Of a stretch of DNA of 64,000 nucleotides, positions 1-9,961 are shown piece after piece. Within the stretch, counting starts at the first letter, position 1, and the number at the start of each line of letters is the position of its first letter. This stretch comes from Oxytricha trifallax (Eukaryota > Ciliophora > Spirotrichea > Sporadotrichida > Oxytrichidae), in the NCBI GenBank assembly GCA_000711775.1, contig ARYC01000193.1, positions 1 to 64,000 of the forward strand, in the 5' to 3' direction. A model generated the notes under the pieces. The model had not been told where the DNA came from. It did no database searches and was given only the letters and a program-made list of their open reading frames with translations. Both the position numbers and the translations under genes were made by a program.

Positions 1-805
1 AATGAATATATTCCATATTAAAAAATTGACCCATAAATGGGTTTGGTTTCTCTTTCTTCTCTTCTTCTTATGTCTTGCTTGGGCCCATATTTCTTCTCTT
101 TGAGCCAGCTCCTGCATCAATGTTCATTTCATCTGGCTTTTAAGCATCTTTATAAAGTCTCTTGCTCACTTAATGAATAGTCTATGACTTCCTCTCTCTG
201 TGAACCTTATAGCATGCTCTTTCATTAGGAATATACCAGTTCCAGGTTTCCCTACAAAGTTATATGTCAAAGCTAACTAGAGAGGAATAGATGCTTCTTA
301 AGCTCTGCGAGCCAGGTCTCGCTTATTAATATGCCTTGCTTCTTTTAATCTTCAAAGGAAATAGAGTAGCGTTTCTTGTGAGCTTCTTCAATGATCTCTC
401 TGAGAGAACTCTCTCTTAAAGTGCCAAGAACACCAAAGAAGAAGCTCCTTTCTAGAAGTTTGTTAGAGAGTTGTTTCTTTGTAGGAAGATAAACTGCCAA
501 CTTTCATCATTCATCGCATCCTCGTAGAGATTAGTGACTGAAATTTCTGGGTAGTTTGGTATATCTATCAACTTTATTTCATTGTTTTTGAAGGCTTTCT
601 TCTCATCTCAGAGAATAGCTTTTAAGAATGAAATTTTGGTACCTTCCATCGTTGGAAGGAATAAACCCACTATAGTATGTGGTTAAATATATGTCATATA
701 TTTACCATGCTGAGTGAGGTATCGATAGAGATCTTCCTTGCTTCTAAATCTTGAGATCATTTCTTAAGCTTCAACCCTCTTCATTGCAGTACTTATAGAT
801 TCCAT
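1..805 (-). CDS. TBE 22-kDa-type protein (TBE-A), C-terminus at window edge
   Basis: The start ATG is at 803-805. The product is the TBE accessory protein of unknown function. The core (NLYED, YL.TK..LSNK, GVLGT) can be read as in TBE-B, followed by the basic tail with GAGSKRRN. The first of the two small introns is retained; the donor of the second has changed (GTTAGC instead of GTAAGC) and there are further small breaks. The gene converges on the transposase gene, which lies outside the window, and diverges from the 57-kDa gene across the central spacer. Confidence 0.7.
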
Positions 806-1372
806 CTTTGTTCCTACTCTTGTTATTGAATTTCAAATTTTAATATATAGAGTTCTGGATCCTACTGTTAAAAATCTTAGTATTAAATATGGGTATCTTA
901 TAGAAGGTCAACCTGGTAAGGATACGTGGAGAAAGCTGGCAGAAGCTGTAACAAACTTCAGAGATGGAGCTCCATTTTTATCAATTTAGTTCCATTAAAT
1001 TAGTACTAAATTTGTTTAAATTTTTATTAGTACTGGTACTAATTCGGTTTAATTTTAATTGGTACAATTTTAATAGTACCAAAACTTAAATAGTACCTAG
1101 TTTTAAACTAATGAGGTTTTAATGGAAAAGTTCCAAAATGGTTCAAAACCTAATTGGTACCAGTACCAACCTGAATTTATTCTCAGTTGGTACTAAAATT
1201 AAAAATATTAAGCATAAAATTAGAAAATTTATAGTTATAAACTAAGTATAAATATGATGTCTAACACCTAAGATTCAACCATTGTTGTTGCAGTCCCAGC
1301 TCCTATACAAAGTTAGTATAGCCAGTGAAGTTTTCACTTATTAATAATAGAAATTTAAATTTGAATTTAAAC

Positions 1373-2829
1373 ATGGCGGCTAACTTAAATCGCAAAGCAG
1401 TCTCTCTTGGCAGTGGATAATCTTAGCTAAACTTTGGCTAAACTAAGAAGCCAGAGGATCATCTACATTGAAAAGGAACCAGAGCTTAAAGCTCTTGAGT
1501 TTGAATCAGAGGTGTTTGTTCTAGAAATAAATATCAGGAAGCAGAGAGCAGAGAGCAGAGATGGGTATTTAAACGCTAATCGAAGATGTTGAGGAGTTAA
1601 AAGAACAGCTCCCAGTATAAAAGATTAAAGCAATATAATGTGATGAATGCTAAAATTTCTTCTCAACTGATTCTAGCTTGAAGAGGCACATCAAAGAAAT
1701 ACACTCTGGTAGAGCTTAGATCTATTTCAAGCATGATAAAGTCGATGGGAGATATTAATGCACAACTTGTATGAAGTCCTACACCCATTCAGCAAAAGTG
1801 AAGAAACATATGCAAAAGCATTACTTAAGCGAGTTCTTGATTCAAGATAAAGAAACTTAAAAGCTTATACCTGCCAAGAGAAAATCAAATACTATTGAGT
1901 CATAAAGAGATTAACAGGAGACACTCAAGAGATAGAGGCTGCATGAATTGATGAATCAAACGGTAGGCAACACTATATTAGCATGCTTCTAAGCCAAAGC
2001 TTTGAACATACCTGCATTAAATGCAATTGATATTAGCAGTTGTATTGATAACTTTTTGCAAATAAGCGTTCCTGCAAAACCAAAACTTATTGTAATTGAT
2101 GACTATGCATACAAGGTGTATCCTTACAACTATCTACTTAAGAATGAGCAGTACCAAAATGAGTTTGCTAACGAATACATGATTCTTAGAGAGGCATATA
2201 GAAGAGATTGCAAGAACTTGCTTAAGCTAAATGGTGTCATTTTAAGCTACGGTTATATCGCATTAAGGCTTAAGAAATATGAAATGACTCTGAGAGATTA
2301 TCTGAATCATAACAGATACCCAGATGATTTGAATGAAATACTATCAGATATGATATAGGGTGTCAAGGAGTTACATGAACTTGGATATGTTCATAGAGAT
2401 TTGAAGCCAGAAAATGTTATGATAAACCTCTGCCCTTTAGAAGTAGTTGTTATAGATTTCAATAGAGCATTAAGATAAGAGATAGTAACCTTAGCAAAGG
2501 TTCATGCGACACCTGGATACATCCCAATGAGAGAGAAATGGACTAATGGCTCTGTTTAGTGGGATGTATGGGCTATTAGAGCTATTATATTAGAGAGTGA
2601 TATGGAAAGTATGGCTTACTTTGGTACAAAGTTTGAAAAATAATCAATCAGTTTAGCTTAAAAGCATATTAAGTAATAAAATGTATGCAAGGAAATAAAA
2701 AAGATAGTTGAGATGATAATAATCAGTGCTCCCTCTTATCCAAGGTAAACATTGGATGACATACTTTTGCCACTTAAGAGAGCAAGATTCCAGAGATATA
2801 ACAAAGACAAGCAAATAAAATTCGTTTGA
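1373..2829 (+). pseudogene. TBE 57-kDa zinc-finger/kinase-like protein (TBE-A)
   Basis: The reading starts at ATG 1373 (MAANLNRKA) and ends at TGA 2827-2829. Order of parts: a charged coiled stretch; two C2H2 fingers (CxxC with F and L, then HxxxxH) at about 1640-1810; and a protein-kinase-like domain at about 2010-2800. The kinase part shows YVHRDLKPENV, then DFN where active kinases have DFG, then WDVWA. Frame changes near 1470-1580 break the N-terminal part, while about 2000-2800 is clean when TAG/TAA are read as Gln. TBE zinc-finger/kinase proteins are known as the 57-kDa ORF; their role is not established. Confidence 0.8.
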
Positions 2830-2968
2830 ATTAAGTACGCTAATACTTATTAAATATTCATTAAATTCACATAAAACCTGCGTTTTCTCTAATAACCCCA
2901 ATAAGACCCCAACTATACCCTACAAATCAAAGCACTTATAAACCTCACTAAGGGGTTTTGGGGTTTTG

Positions 2969-3527
2969 ATTCAAAAAAACCAGGTAAATTAGCAATGAAA
3001 TAGTCTTGGGGCGTTGTTAAACTTTTTATATTACGGTTATTTGGCCAAGAAAACATAGGATTGATAGTTGCAAAGAGTATCAGAGATAATTATTGGCGAG
3101 ATAATGGCATCAGCAATTGCATAATGGAAGTTTGACAAAGAATCTGAGGTCATTCATGGAAACTGCTATATCTCAGCAGGCATTTACTAGGAATTGCTGA
3201 AAAGTATTTATAAATGTTCCACTTCCGCACTTTAACCTAGTTCAATTATTATATTGTGCAAGACCTTAAATGATCTCAAGAGCTCACAATTAGTTGGTGC
3301 TCGAAAAGTCCACACAAAGGTTTCGATTTTGCTTAATGCACATTCAAAAACACATGGTCAGTTAGCAATGAAATAGTCTTGGGGCGTTGTTAAACTTCTT
3401 ATATTACGGTTATTTGGCCAATAAAACATAGGATTGATTGTTGTAAAATGTATCAGTGATAATTATTGTCGAGATATTGGCATCATCAATTGCTTAATGG
3501 AAGTTTGACAAAGAATTTGAGGTCATT
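2969..3527. repeat. Satellite of about 373 bp, one and a half units
   Basis: The block beginning TTAGCAATGAAATAG with GTCTTGGGGCGTTG occurs at about 2990 and again at about 3360, a period of 373 bp, and once more after TBE-B. Hypotrich germline genomes are known to carry satellites of roughly 380 and 170 bp; this fits the longer class. TBE-A is inserted at an ATT within a unit, and TBE-B ends this array on the right. Confidence 0.85.
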
Positions 3528-3606
3528 CAAAATCTCAAAACCCCTTAATGAAGTTCATAAGTGCTTTGATTTGTAGGGTATAGTTGGTATCTTATTGAGG
3601 TTAGTA
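3528..3606 (+). repeat. TBE-B left terminal inverted repeat
   Basis: Begins with worn C4A4 telomere-like units, then CTTAATGAAGTTCATAAG and the TTTGATTTGTAGGG block. It mirrors the right end. The telomere-like unit at transposon ends is the defining TBE character. Confidence 0.9.
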
Positions 3607-3629
3607 GAGAAAATAGGCCAATTTCCAAA

Positions 3630-4692
3630 ATGAGAAATATAAGTTTGCAAATATTATGGTAAATTTATGATGACATATATTTAGATATATTGCTCAAGCT
3701 ATGATATGATTCGAGTATTAATATAGACGAATCAAACCAGTGCTGAATTATGTAGCTTTAGCAAAGTTCCTATGCAAGAGTGCCTCAACTATTAGATATC
3801 ATTGCATGTTAACTGTTTAGCATTATAACACAGGCACTTGAAACATCCAGCAATATAATTAAAATTCTCACATCATCATATTGACTACTTATGCGACTCG
3901 AAGACTTTGATGTATTGGGCACACTTTCCACTTGATTAGCGAGCTGTGATGTTTCATCGCATGTTTCCTGACATGCGCATCTCTCCTTAGACTATAGCTA
4001 ATATTTATAGACGAAATGGTATTACTTTCAAGACTGTTAACAGAGTGAAGAGAGTTATTGATTTTACGGTGCCATTTTATAGTAATATTTTAAACTATAT
4101 ATATGATTAAATGGAGAGAGCTATAGATAATAACATCAAGTTCATACATGCAGATGAAGCTGTGTTTACGTTCAACACTTTTATTAATAAGTCATGGTAC
4201 AAGAAGTATGATAACATAGAAGTTTATGACTAAAAAGTAAAGGTAGTCACCCATGCAGTTTTAGCTGGTATAAGTGAAGATTCAGGCTTAGAGAGTAATG
4301 TCATTCACCCTCGCTCTATTAAGTGAGAGTAGTATATAGAGTTCCTACATAAGCTCAGAGAGAAGTATAGCAATCAAGAGATCATCCTGTTTGTTGATAA
4401 CCTTTCAGTTCATAAGACTAAGGAGTCTAAGAAAGCCTATGAAGAACTAAACATAACTCCTGTTTATAACGCTCCTTATATCCCATAATTTAATGGAATT
4501 GAATTCTACTGGAGTTAAATCAAGACTCATTACAAGAAGCTGCTTCTGTATCATCTTATGCATGACTTGCCCATCGATACAGTAGACTTAATTCAAAGCA
4601 GCTGTAAGAGAGTGAGCGTAGATAAGACAACAGTATGTGCGAGAGAGGGAAGAATGAATGTTTATAAATAAGTTTTAGATTTAAACGAATGA
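3630..4692 (+). CDS. TBE 42-kDa DDE transposase (TBE-B)
   Basis: A Tc1/mariner (IS630) superfamily transposase that cuts and joins the element ends. A helix-turn-helix stretch (SPQTIANIYRRNGITFK) lies at about 3985-4035. The catalytic triad is visible: HADEAVF at about 4147, FVDNLSVH at about 4390, and the final acid in QFNGIEFYW at about 4490. Start ATG at 3630; stop TGA at 4690-4692, only 6 bp from the converging 22-kDa gene. The N-terminal 100 codons are broken, and one interior TGA follows PRSIK near 4324. TBE transposases are thought to act in genome-wide DNA elimination in Oxytricha. Confidence 0.9.
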
Positions 4693-4698
4693 ATATAT

Positions 4699-5472
4699 TC
4701 ACATATTAAAAAATTGACCCATAAATGGGTTTGGTTTCTCTTTCTTCTCTTCTTCTTATGTCTTGCTTGGGCCCATATTTCTTCTCTTTGAGCCAGCTCC
4801 TGCATCAATGTTCATTTCATCTGGCTTTTAAGCATCTTTATAAAGTCTCTTGCTCACTTAATGAATAGTCTATGACTTCCTCTCTCTGTGAACCTTAGCA
4901 TGCTCTTTCATTAGGAATATACCAGTTCCAGGTTTCCCTACAAAGTTATATGTCAAAGCTTACTAGAGAGGAATGGATTCTTCTTAAGCTCTGCGAGCCA
5001 GGTCTCGCTTATTAGTATGCCTTGCTTCTTTTGATCTTCAGGAGAAATATAGTAACGTTTCTTGTGAGCTTCTTCAATGATCTCTCTGAGATAACTCTCT
5101 CTTAAAGTGCCAAGAACACCAAAGAAGAAGCTCCTTTCTGGAAGTTTTGTTGGAGAGTTGTTTCTTGGTAGTAAGATAAACGACCAACTCTTCATCATTC
5201 ATCGCATCCTCGTAGAGATTAGTGACTGAAATCTCTGGGTAGTTTGGTATATCTATCAACTTTATTTCATTGTTTTTGAAGGCTTTCTTCTCATCTCAGA
5301 GAATAGCTTTTAAGAATGAAATTTTGGTACCTTCCATCGTTGGAAGGAATAAACCCACTATAGTATGTGGTTAAATATATGTCATATATTTACCATGCTG
5401 AGTGAGGTATCGATAAAGATCTTCCTTGCTTCTAAATCTTGAGATCATTTCTTAAGCTTCAACCCTCTTCAT
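4699..5472 (-). CDS. TBE 22-kDa-type protein (TBE-B), two introns
   Basis: Function unknown; conserved in all TBEs here. The core reads IPNYPEISVTNLYEDAM, then YL.TKKQLSNK, then GVLGTLRESY. After the second intron comes GTGIFLMKEHAK and a basic end with AGAGSKRRN; stop TGA at 4699-4701. The intron at 5358-5393 is 36 nt (GTAAAT to CTATAG) and that at 4938-4963 is 26 nt (GTAAGC to TTGTAG). Splicing both keeps the frame and roughly adds 70 residues beyond the core. The upstream ATG used in TBE-A is lost, so an ATG at 5470-5472 is taken. One interior TGA and one frame change lie in the core. Confidence 0.8.
4938..4963 (-). other. Candidate 26-nt intron 2 of the TBE-B 22-kDa gene
   Basis: GTAAGC donor and TTTGTAG acceptor on the minus strand. 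Removing it joins the core to GTGIFLMKE in frame. TBE-D has an intron of the same length at the same place (55264-55289). Confidence 0.7.
5358..5393 (-). other. Candidate 36-nt intron 1 of the TBE-B 22-kDa gene
   Basis: GTAAATA donor and ACTATAG acceptor on the minus strand. The sequence inside differs from that in TBE-C and TBE-D but the length is exactly 36 nt in all three. Confidence 0.75.
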
Positions 5473-5649
5473 TGCAGTACTTATAGATTCATCCTTCTTC
5501 CTTCTCTTGTTATTGAATTTCAAATTTTAATATATAGAGTTCTGGATCCAAATGTTAAAAATCTTAGTATTAAACATGGGCATCTTATAGGAGGTCAACC
5601 TGGTAAGGATACGTGGAGAAAGCTGGCAGAAGCTGTAACAAACTGCAGA

Positions 5650-6000
5650 GATGGAGCTCCATTTTTATCAATCTAGTTCCATTAAATTAGTACTAAATTT
5701 GTTTAAATTTAATTAGTACTGGTACTAATCCCGTTTAATTTTAATTGGTACCAATTTAATAGTACCAAAACTTAATTAGTACCTAGTTTTAAACTAATGA
5801 GGTTTTAATGGAAAAGTTCCAAAATGGTTCAAAACCTAATTGGTACCAGTACCAATCTGAAATTTTTCAAAGTAGGTGCCAAAATAAAAAATATTAAGCA
5901 TGAAATTAGAGAAGTTATATTTATAAACTAAGTATAAATATGAAATTTAACACCTCTCAATCAACCATTAGTGCTGCATGCCAACTCCTATACATAGTTG
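5650..6000. promoter_or_regulatory. TBE-B central spacer between diverging genes
   Basis: This AT-rich stretch separates the 22-kDa and 57-kDa genes. It is full of short inverted motifs built on GGTACC, TTGGTACC and TTAGTAC. The same position in TBE-A (about 970-1230) has them too. A shared divergent promoter is the simplest reading, but no defined box is recognised. Confidence 0.45.
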
Positions 6001-6057
6001 ATATAACTTGAGAGGTTATTAGAGCTTTTTAATAGAAATTTAAATTTGAATTTTAAC

Positions 6058-7472
6058 ATGGCGGCTAACTTAAATCGTAAAGCTACCTCTCTTGGCAATG
6101 GTTAATCATAGCTAAACTTTGGCACCACTAAAAAGCAAGAAGTCATTTATGTAGAGAGGGAGGTAGAGTTAAGAGCTCTTGGGTTTGAAGCATAGGTCTT
6201 CAAAATTGAAGTATAAAACTAGAAGAGGAGAGCAGAGATAGGACTTCAAACATAAATTCAATATGTTGAGGAGCTAAAAGAACAGCAATCAATTGAAAAA
6301 TTAAAACACTTTGAATGCAATGATTGTTAAAACTTCTTCTCAACTGAGTAGAGCTTGAAGAGGCACATTGAAGAAATACATTCTGGTAAACCGAAAATTT
6401 ATTTCAAGCATGATAAGGTGGATGGCAGGTATTAGTGCACGACTTGCATTGAGTCTTACACTCACTCAGCTAAAGTTAAAAGACACATGCAAAGGCATCA
6501 TTTAAGCGAGTTTTCAATTTAAGATTAAGAGACTTAAAAACTTTTACCTGCCAAGAGAAAGTCTAATACTCTTGAATTTTAAAGAGAGTTGTAAGAAAAG
6601 CTCAAGAGTCAGAAACGATATGAGTCAATGAATAAACCTGCAGGCAATACATTTTTAGCATGCTTCTAAGAGAGAGCCATGTATATTCCTGCATTAAATG
6701 CTGTTGATCTTAGCAGTTGTATAGAAAAATACTTGAATATAAACGTTGCCTAGCAAGGCAAAACTTATAGTAGTCGACGAGTTTGCATACAAGGTATATC
6801 CTTTCAGCTATCTCATTAAGAATGAACAGTATTAGAATGAGTTTGCTAACGAATATATCGTTCTTAGAGAATCTTAAAAAAGAGATTGCAAGAACTTGCT
6901 TAAGTTAGACGGTGTTATTTTAGGCTTTGGGTTCATCGCACTAAGGCAAAAGAAATATGAAATGACTCTAAGAGACTATCTATATCAAAACAGATATCCG
7001 TATGACTTGAATGATATACTTTCAGATATAATTAAAGGTGTATAGGAGTTGCATGAGCTTGGATATGTTCATAGAGATTTGAAGCCTGAAAATGTGATAC
7101 TTAACCTCTGTCCTTTAGAAGTTGTAGTTACCGATTTCAATAGAGCCTTAAGATATAAGATTGTAACATTATCAAAGGTTCTTGGGACTCTAGGCTACTT
7201 CCCAATCAGAGAGAAGTGAACGAATGGTTCAGTTTAGTGGGATGTATGGGCAGTTGCTGCTATTATATTAGAAAATGACATGGAAAGAATGTCTTACTTA
7301 GCTAAGAAGCATATAAATTAAAAATATGTCTGCGAAGAAATAAAAAGTATAGTAGAGATGGTAATAGTGAGAGCTCCCTCATATCCTAGATAATCCTAAG
7401 ATGACATACTTGAGCCACTAGAGAGAGCGAGATTCAATAGATACAACAATGACAAGCAGATTAAATTTTTTT
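6058..7472 (+). pseudogene. TBE 57-kDa zinc-finger/kinase-like protein (TBE-B)
   Basis: Start ATG at 6058. The N-terminal 220 codons are open: a charged stretch with ELKEQQ, then C2H2 fingers CNDCQNFFS with HIEEIH and CTTCIESY with HMQRHH at about 6310-6510. A one-base change near 6765 shifts the frame; the kinase-like part then reads to the end with GYVHRDLKPENV at about 7060 and DFN instead of DFG. An interior TGA near 7217 stands where TBE-A has the Trp codon of REKWTNG. The stop used in TBE-A is lost, so the end is approximate. Confidence 0.8.
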
Positions 7473-7533
7473 ATTTAAGTACACTAATACTCATTAAATG
7501 TTCATTGAATTCACATAAAACCTGCGTTTTCTC

Positions 7534-7612
7534 TACTAACCCGAATAAGACCCCAACTATATCCTACAAAACAAAGCACTTATAAACCTCATTAAGGAGT
7601 TTTGGGGTTTTG
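7534..7612 (+). repeat. TBE-B right terminal inverted repeat
   Basis: Ends with GAGTTTTGGGGTTTTG, mirrored in the left repeat. The next bases are AAT and then satellite sequence. Confidence 0.9.
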
Positions 7613-7946
7613 AATTGGTTGGTGCTCCAAAAGTAAACACAAAAGTTTCGATTTTGCTTAATGCACAGTCAAAAACAAATGGTCAGTTAGCAATGAAATA
7701 GTCTTGGGGCGTTGTTGCACTTATCATATTACGGTTATTTGGCCAAGAAAACCGAGGATTTGTAAATTCAGAGAGCATCAGAGATATTGATTGTCGAGAT
7801 AATGGCATCAGCAATTGCTTAATGGAAGTTTGACATTAAATCTGAGGTCTTTCATAGAACTTTCATTTGCTTGGAATCGCTGAAAAGTATTTTAAAATAT
7901 TCCTCAACCCCAATTTGCCCTAGCTCGAGTGTTATCTTCGGCAAGA
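7613..7946. repeat. Satellite of about 373 bp, partial unit right of TBE-B
   Basis: Matches the array left of TBE-B (same GTCTTGGGGCGTTG block at about 7698). It enters the unit about 190 bp downstream of where the left flank stops, so part of a unit is missing around TBE-B. Confidence 0.8.
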
Positions 7947-8289
7947 CTTTTTATTCTTTACATATATTTTTACATTACTTATCTTTTTTTATTAAGTTAC
8001 ATTATAACATCTTTGTAAATTATGGCATTTACAAATAATTTCTTTTCATTATTTAATGATAAAGCATTCTCAAAATCGATTCAATACTTTTTCTTCCTTT
8101 AGAATGTATTTTTGTTTACATTTTTTAATTTAATACAAACAAGTTTGGCAACTTTAGCAAAGTTCAAATAAAAATGTGCATCAAACGAGTAATTATAAGT
8201 TGTTTTTTAGATTTTCATTTGTCCTGTTGTTGTTTAAGAGTATCATGAAATGGATATCAATGTTAAAATTTTAAAATTCATATGTCACT

Positions 8290-9260
8290 TAAATTTTGAC
8301 ACATATTAAATTTGGGCATCTTATAGTAGGTTTACCTTGTAAAGATAAGTGGAAAAAGTTGGCAAGTACTATTTCAAGTTTCAGATATGGATATCCATTT
8401 TAAATTATTTTATTCCATTAAAATACGACTAAATTTGTTTAATTTTAATTATTACTAATTTAATAGTACCAAAACTTATTTAGTACCTAGTTTTAAACTA
8501 AAGAGTTATTAATAGAAGTTTCTATCTGGTATAAAACTTATTTGGAACCTTTTATTTAATTATTTAAACTAGATTGGTTCAAAAAAATTTTAAAAATTGA
8601 GTCCCTAAAAATTATGAGAAGATTTTTCACAAAATTAAATTACAATAATTATAAAAATAAGTAAAAAAAATTAATACAAAATGAAAAATGATTAGACTTA
8701 CAGTATTAGTATTACCAAGAATAGAAATAATATCTTAGAACAGAATTGTCTTCTGCATTGTAATTTTCCTGCAATACTCTATTTAACGAGCCAGTGCTTG
8801 AATATGCATAGCTAAACTCTTGTCTATCGAATAGTCTAATGCTTACATCACTCTGGAGGATACCTATTGCTGAAATAAATCTTTCATAGATGTGTTTTTG
8901 TAATTTACTAATTTTTTTTGAGTAACCAGACCCCACATCTCTACCATGCTTAGTTTTTCTTATTTAAATTATTAATTTCAATTATAATTAAAGTATTTCA
9001 CTAATTTTTCATAAATTATGAAAGTAAAGCAAAAATTAATGTACCATCATTTAAATTTTCCTAGTGGAATAAATCTATTTAACATTTATGTAGATGTAGT
9101 AATGATATAAAAAATAAAAGAGTAAAATTTTCAACCATGAAAATAATAAATTTCATTGAATCTAACAATAATAAAATAAATCAAAATAAACCCTAATCCC
9201 CAATATTACCCACAAGAATCAAAGCACATATAAAACTCATTTAGGAGTTTTGGGGTTTTG
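8290..9260 (+). mobile_element. TBE-E: decayed TBE remnant
   Basis: 8300-8620 matches the central TBE spacer of TBE-A/B (GGGCATCTTATAG, then GGTACC-type repeats), and 9185-9260 is a worn TBE right end closing with GAGTTTTGGGGTTTTG. The 57-kDa gene that should lie between is absent; an unrelated minus-strand reading frame lies there instead. This is an old, internally deleted or rearranged copy. Confidence 0.65.
8712..8960 (-). CDS. Host-type gene piece with a 39-nt intron, unknown protein
   Basis: Not recognised. On the minus strand the frame reads RDVGSGYSKK, then a candidate intron at 8870-8908 (GTAAAT to TTTCAG, 39 nt), then ILQSDVSIRLFDRQ and SYAYSSTGSLNRVLQENYN. The mixed, polar composition is unlike noise from AT-rich DNA. 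The start of a gene at 39.6 kb has an intron of the same length with similar bases. It lies inside the TBE-E remnant span, so it may be a macronuclear-destined segment whose neighbours are elsewhere. Confidence 0.5.
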   Translation of the reverse strand, partial: RKTKHGRDVGSGYSKKISKLQKHIYERFISAIGILQSDVSIRLFDRQEFSYAYSSTGSLNRVLQENYNAEDNSVLRYYFYSW

Positions 9261-9960
9261 AATGTACTTGCAATTCAATAAGTCAATTATTTAAAATATT
9301 AATTTAAAAATTTACTAGTTTATAAATGACCGTAAGCACTAGTGCCAAGACATAAAACGATTTTAATATGTATAATTGTTTTATAATTTGACCATATTAA
9401 TTCACTATTGTTAACTAGTTTGAGTTTAGTGACTAATATTATTCTAGTGCATTTTATTAATTTCAGATTTTATTTTTTCAATGTCTTGAAATTTTAAAAT
9501 AATAAAATAAACCATTATGATTTTCGTTATGAATCTTATTTTTGTCATTCTCAAATATTATTCTGAGTCAATGAAGCCAAACTTTGTTAGTACATAGAGA
9601 ATTCAAGCGTAAATAATATGATATGCAAAAGATAAATCATGTTTTTATAATATTTTAGTAAATGCCTCAAGAACTTGTTAAAAATTAATCATAAAAAATT
9701 CAATTAAATTATTGAAATAATGAGTAAATCAAATAAATCAAATAAAGTTTATTAAACTTTATAATAATCTCAATTCTTTTCTTTATAGCTTTTGAATTAA
9801 AGTATTTTTGATATTTATATTAAAATAGACTACTTATTTATTAAATATAAGAAAAATTTTAATAATCTAAAACTTTAAACTATCTTTATGAATTATTTTT
9901 AATATACAATTATTTCTTTTTTTTTAAGGTAAAATATTTGAATTAATATATCTTTTATAA
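9261..9960. other. AT-rich spacer without recognisable gene
   Basis: Roughly 80 percent A+T. Only low-complexity frames; no repeat with the rest of the window was noticed. Confidence 0.5.
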
Positions 9961-9961
9961 C

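Larger units (their letters stand above)
1..2968 (+). mobile_element. TBE-A: right part of a telomere-bearing element transposon
   Basis: This is a Tc1/mariner-class TBE transposon cut by the window edge. It holds the end of the 22-kDa gene (minus), the central spacer, the 57-kDa zinc-finger/kinase gene (plus) and the right terminal inverted repeat at about 2886-2968, which ends in two G4T4 units plus G. It is near-identical over long stretches to TBE-B, so both belong to one subfamily. The flank starts ATT, the 3-bp ANT type of target known for TBE, and lies in a satellite unit whose intact copy also has ATT at that point. Several frame breaks in both genes suggest a non-autonomous copy. Confidence 0.9.
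3528..7612 (+). mobile_element. TBE-B: complete telomere-bearing element transposon, 4085 bp
   Basis: Both ends are present: the left end starts CAAAATCTCAAAACCCC (a slightly worn C4A4 repeat) and the right end closes with G4T4 and G at 7612. The inverted repeats are about 80 bp. Gene order is 42-kDa transposase (plus), 22-kDa gene (minus), spacer, 57-kDa gene (plus). The length matches the known TBE size of about 4.1 kb. Frame breaks and an interior TGA mean this copy cannot make all three proteins as it stands. Its two satellite flanks are not contiguous in the repeat unit, so the locus has been rearranged or deleted since insertion. Confidence 0.95.

Noticed and set aside
2940-2970. A true telomere or chromosome end from the G4T4 repeats
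   Set aside because: Only one to two units, each time at the end of an inverted repeat with sequence continuing beyond; these are TBE ends.
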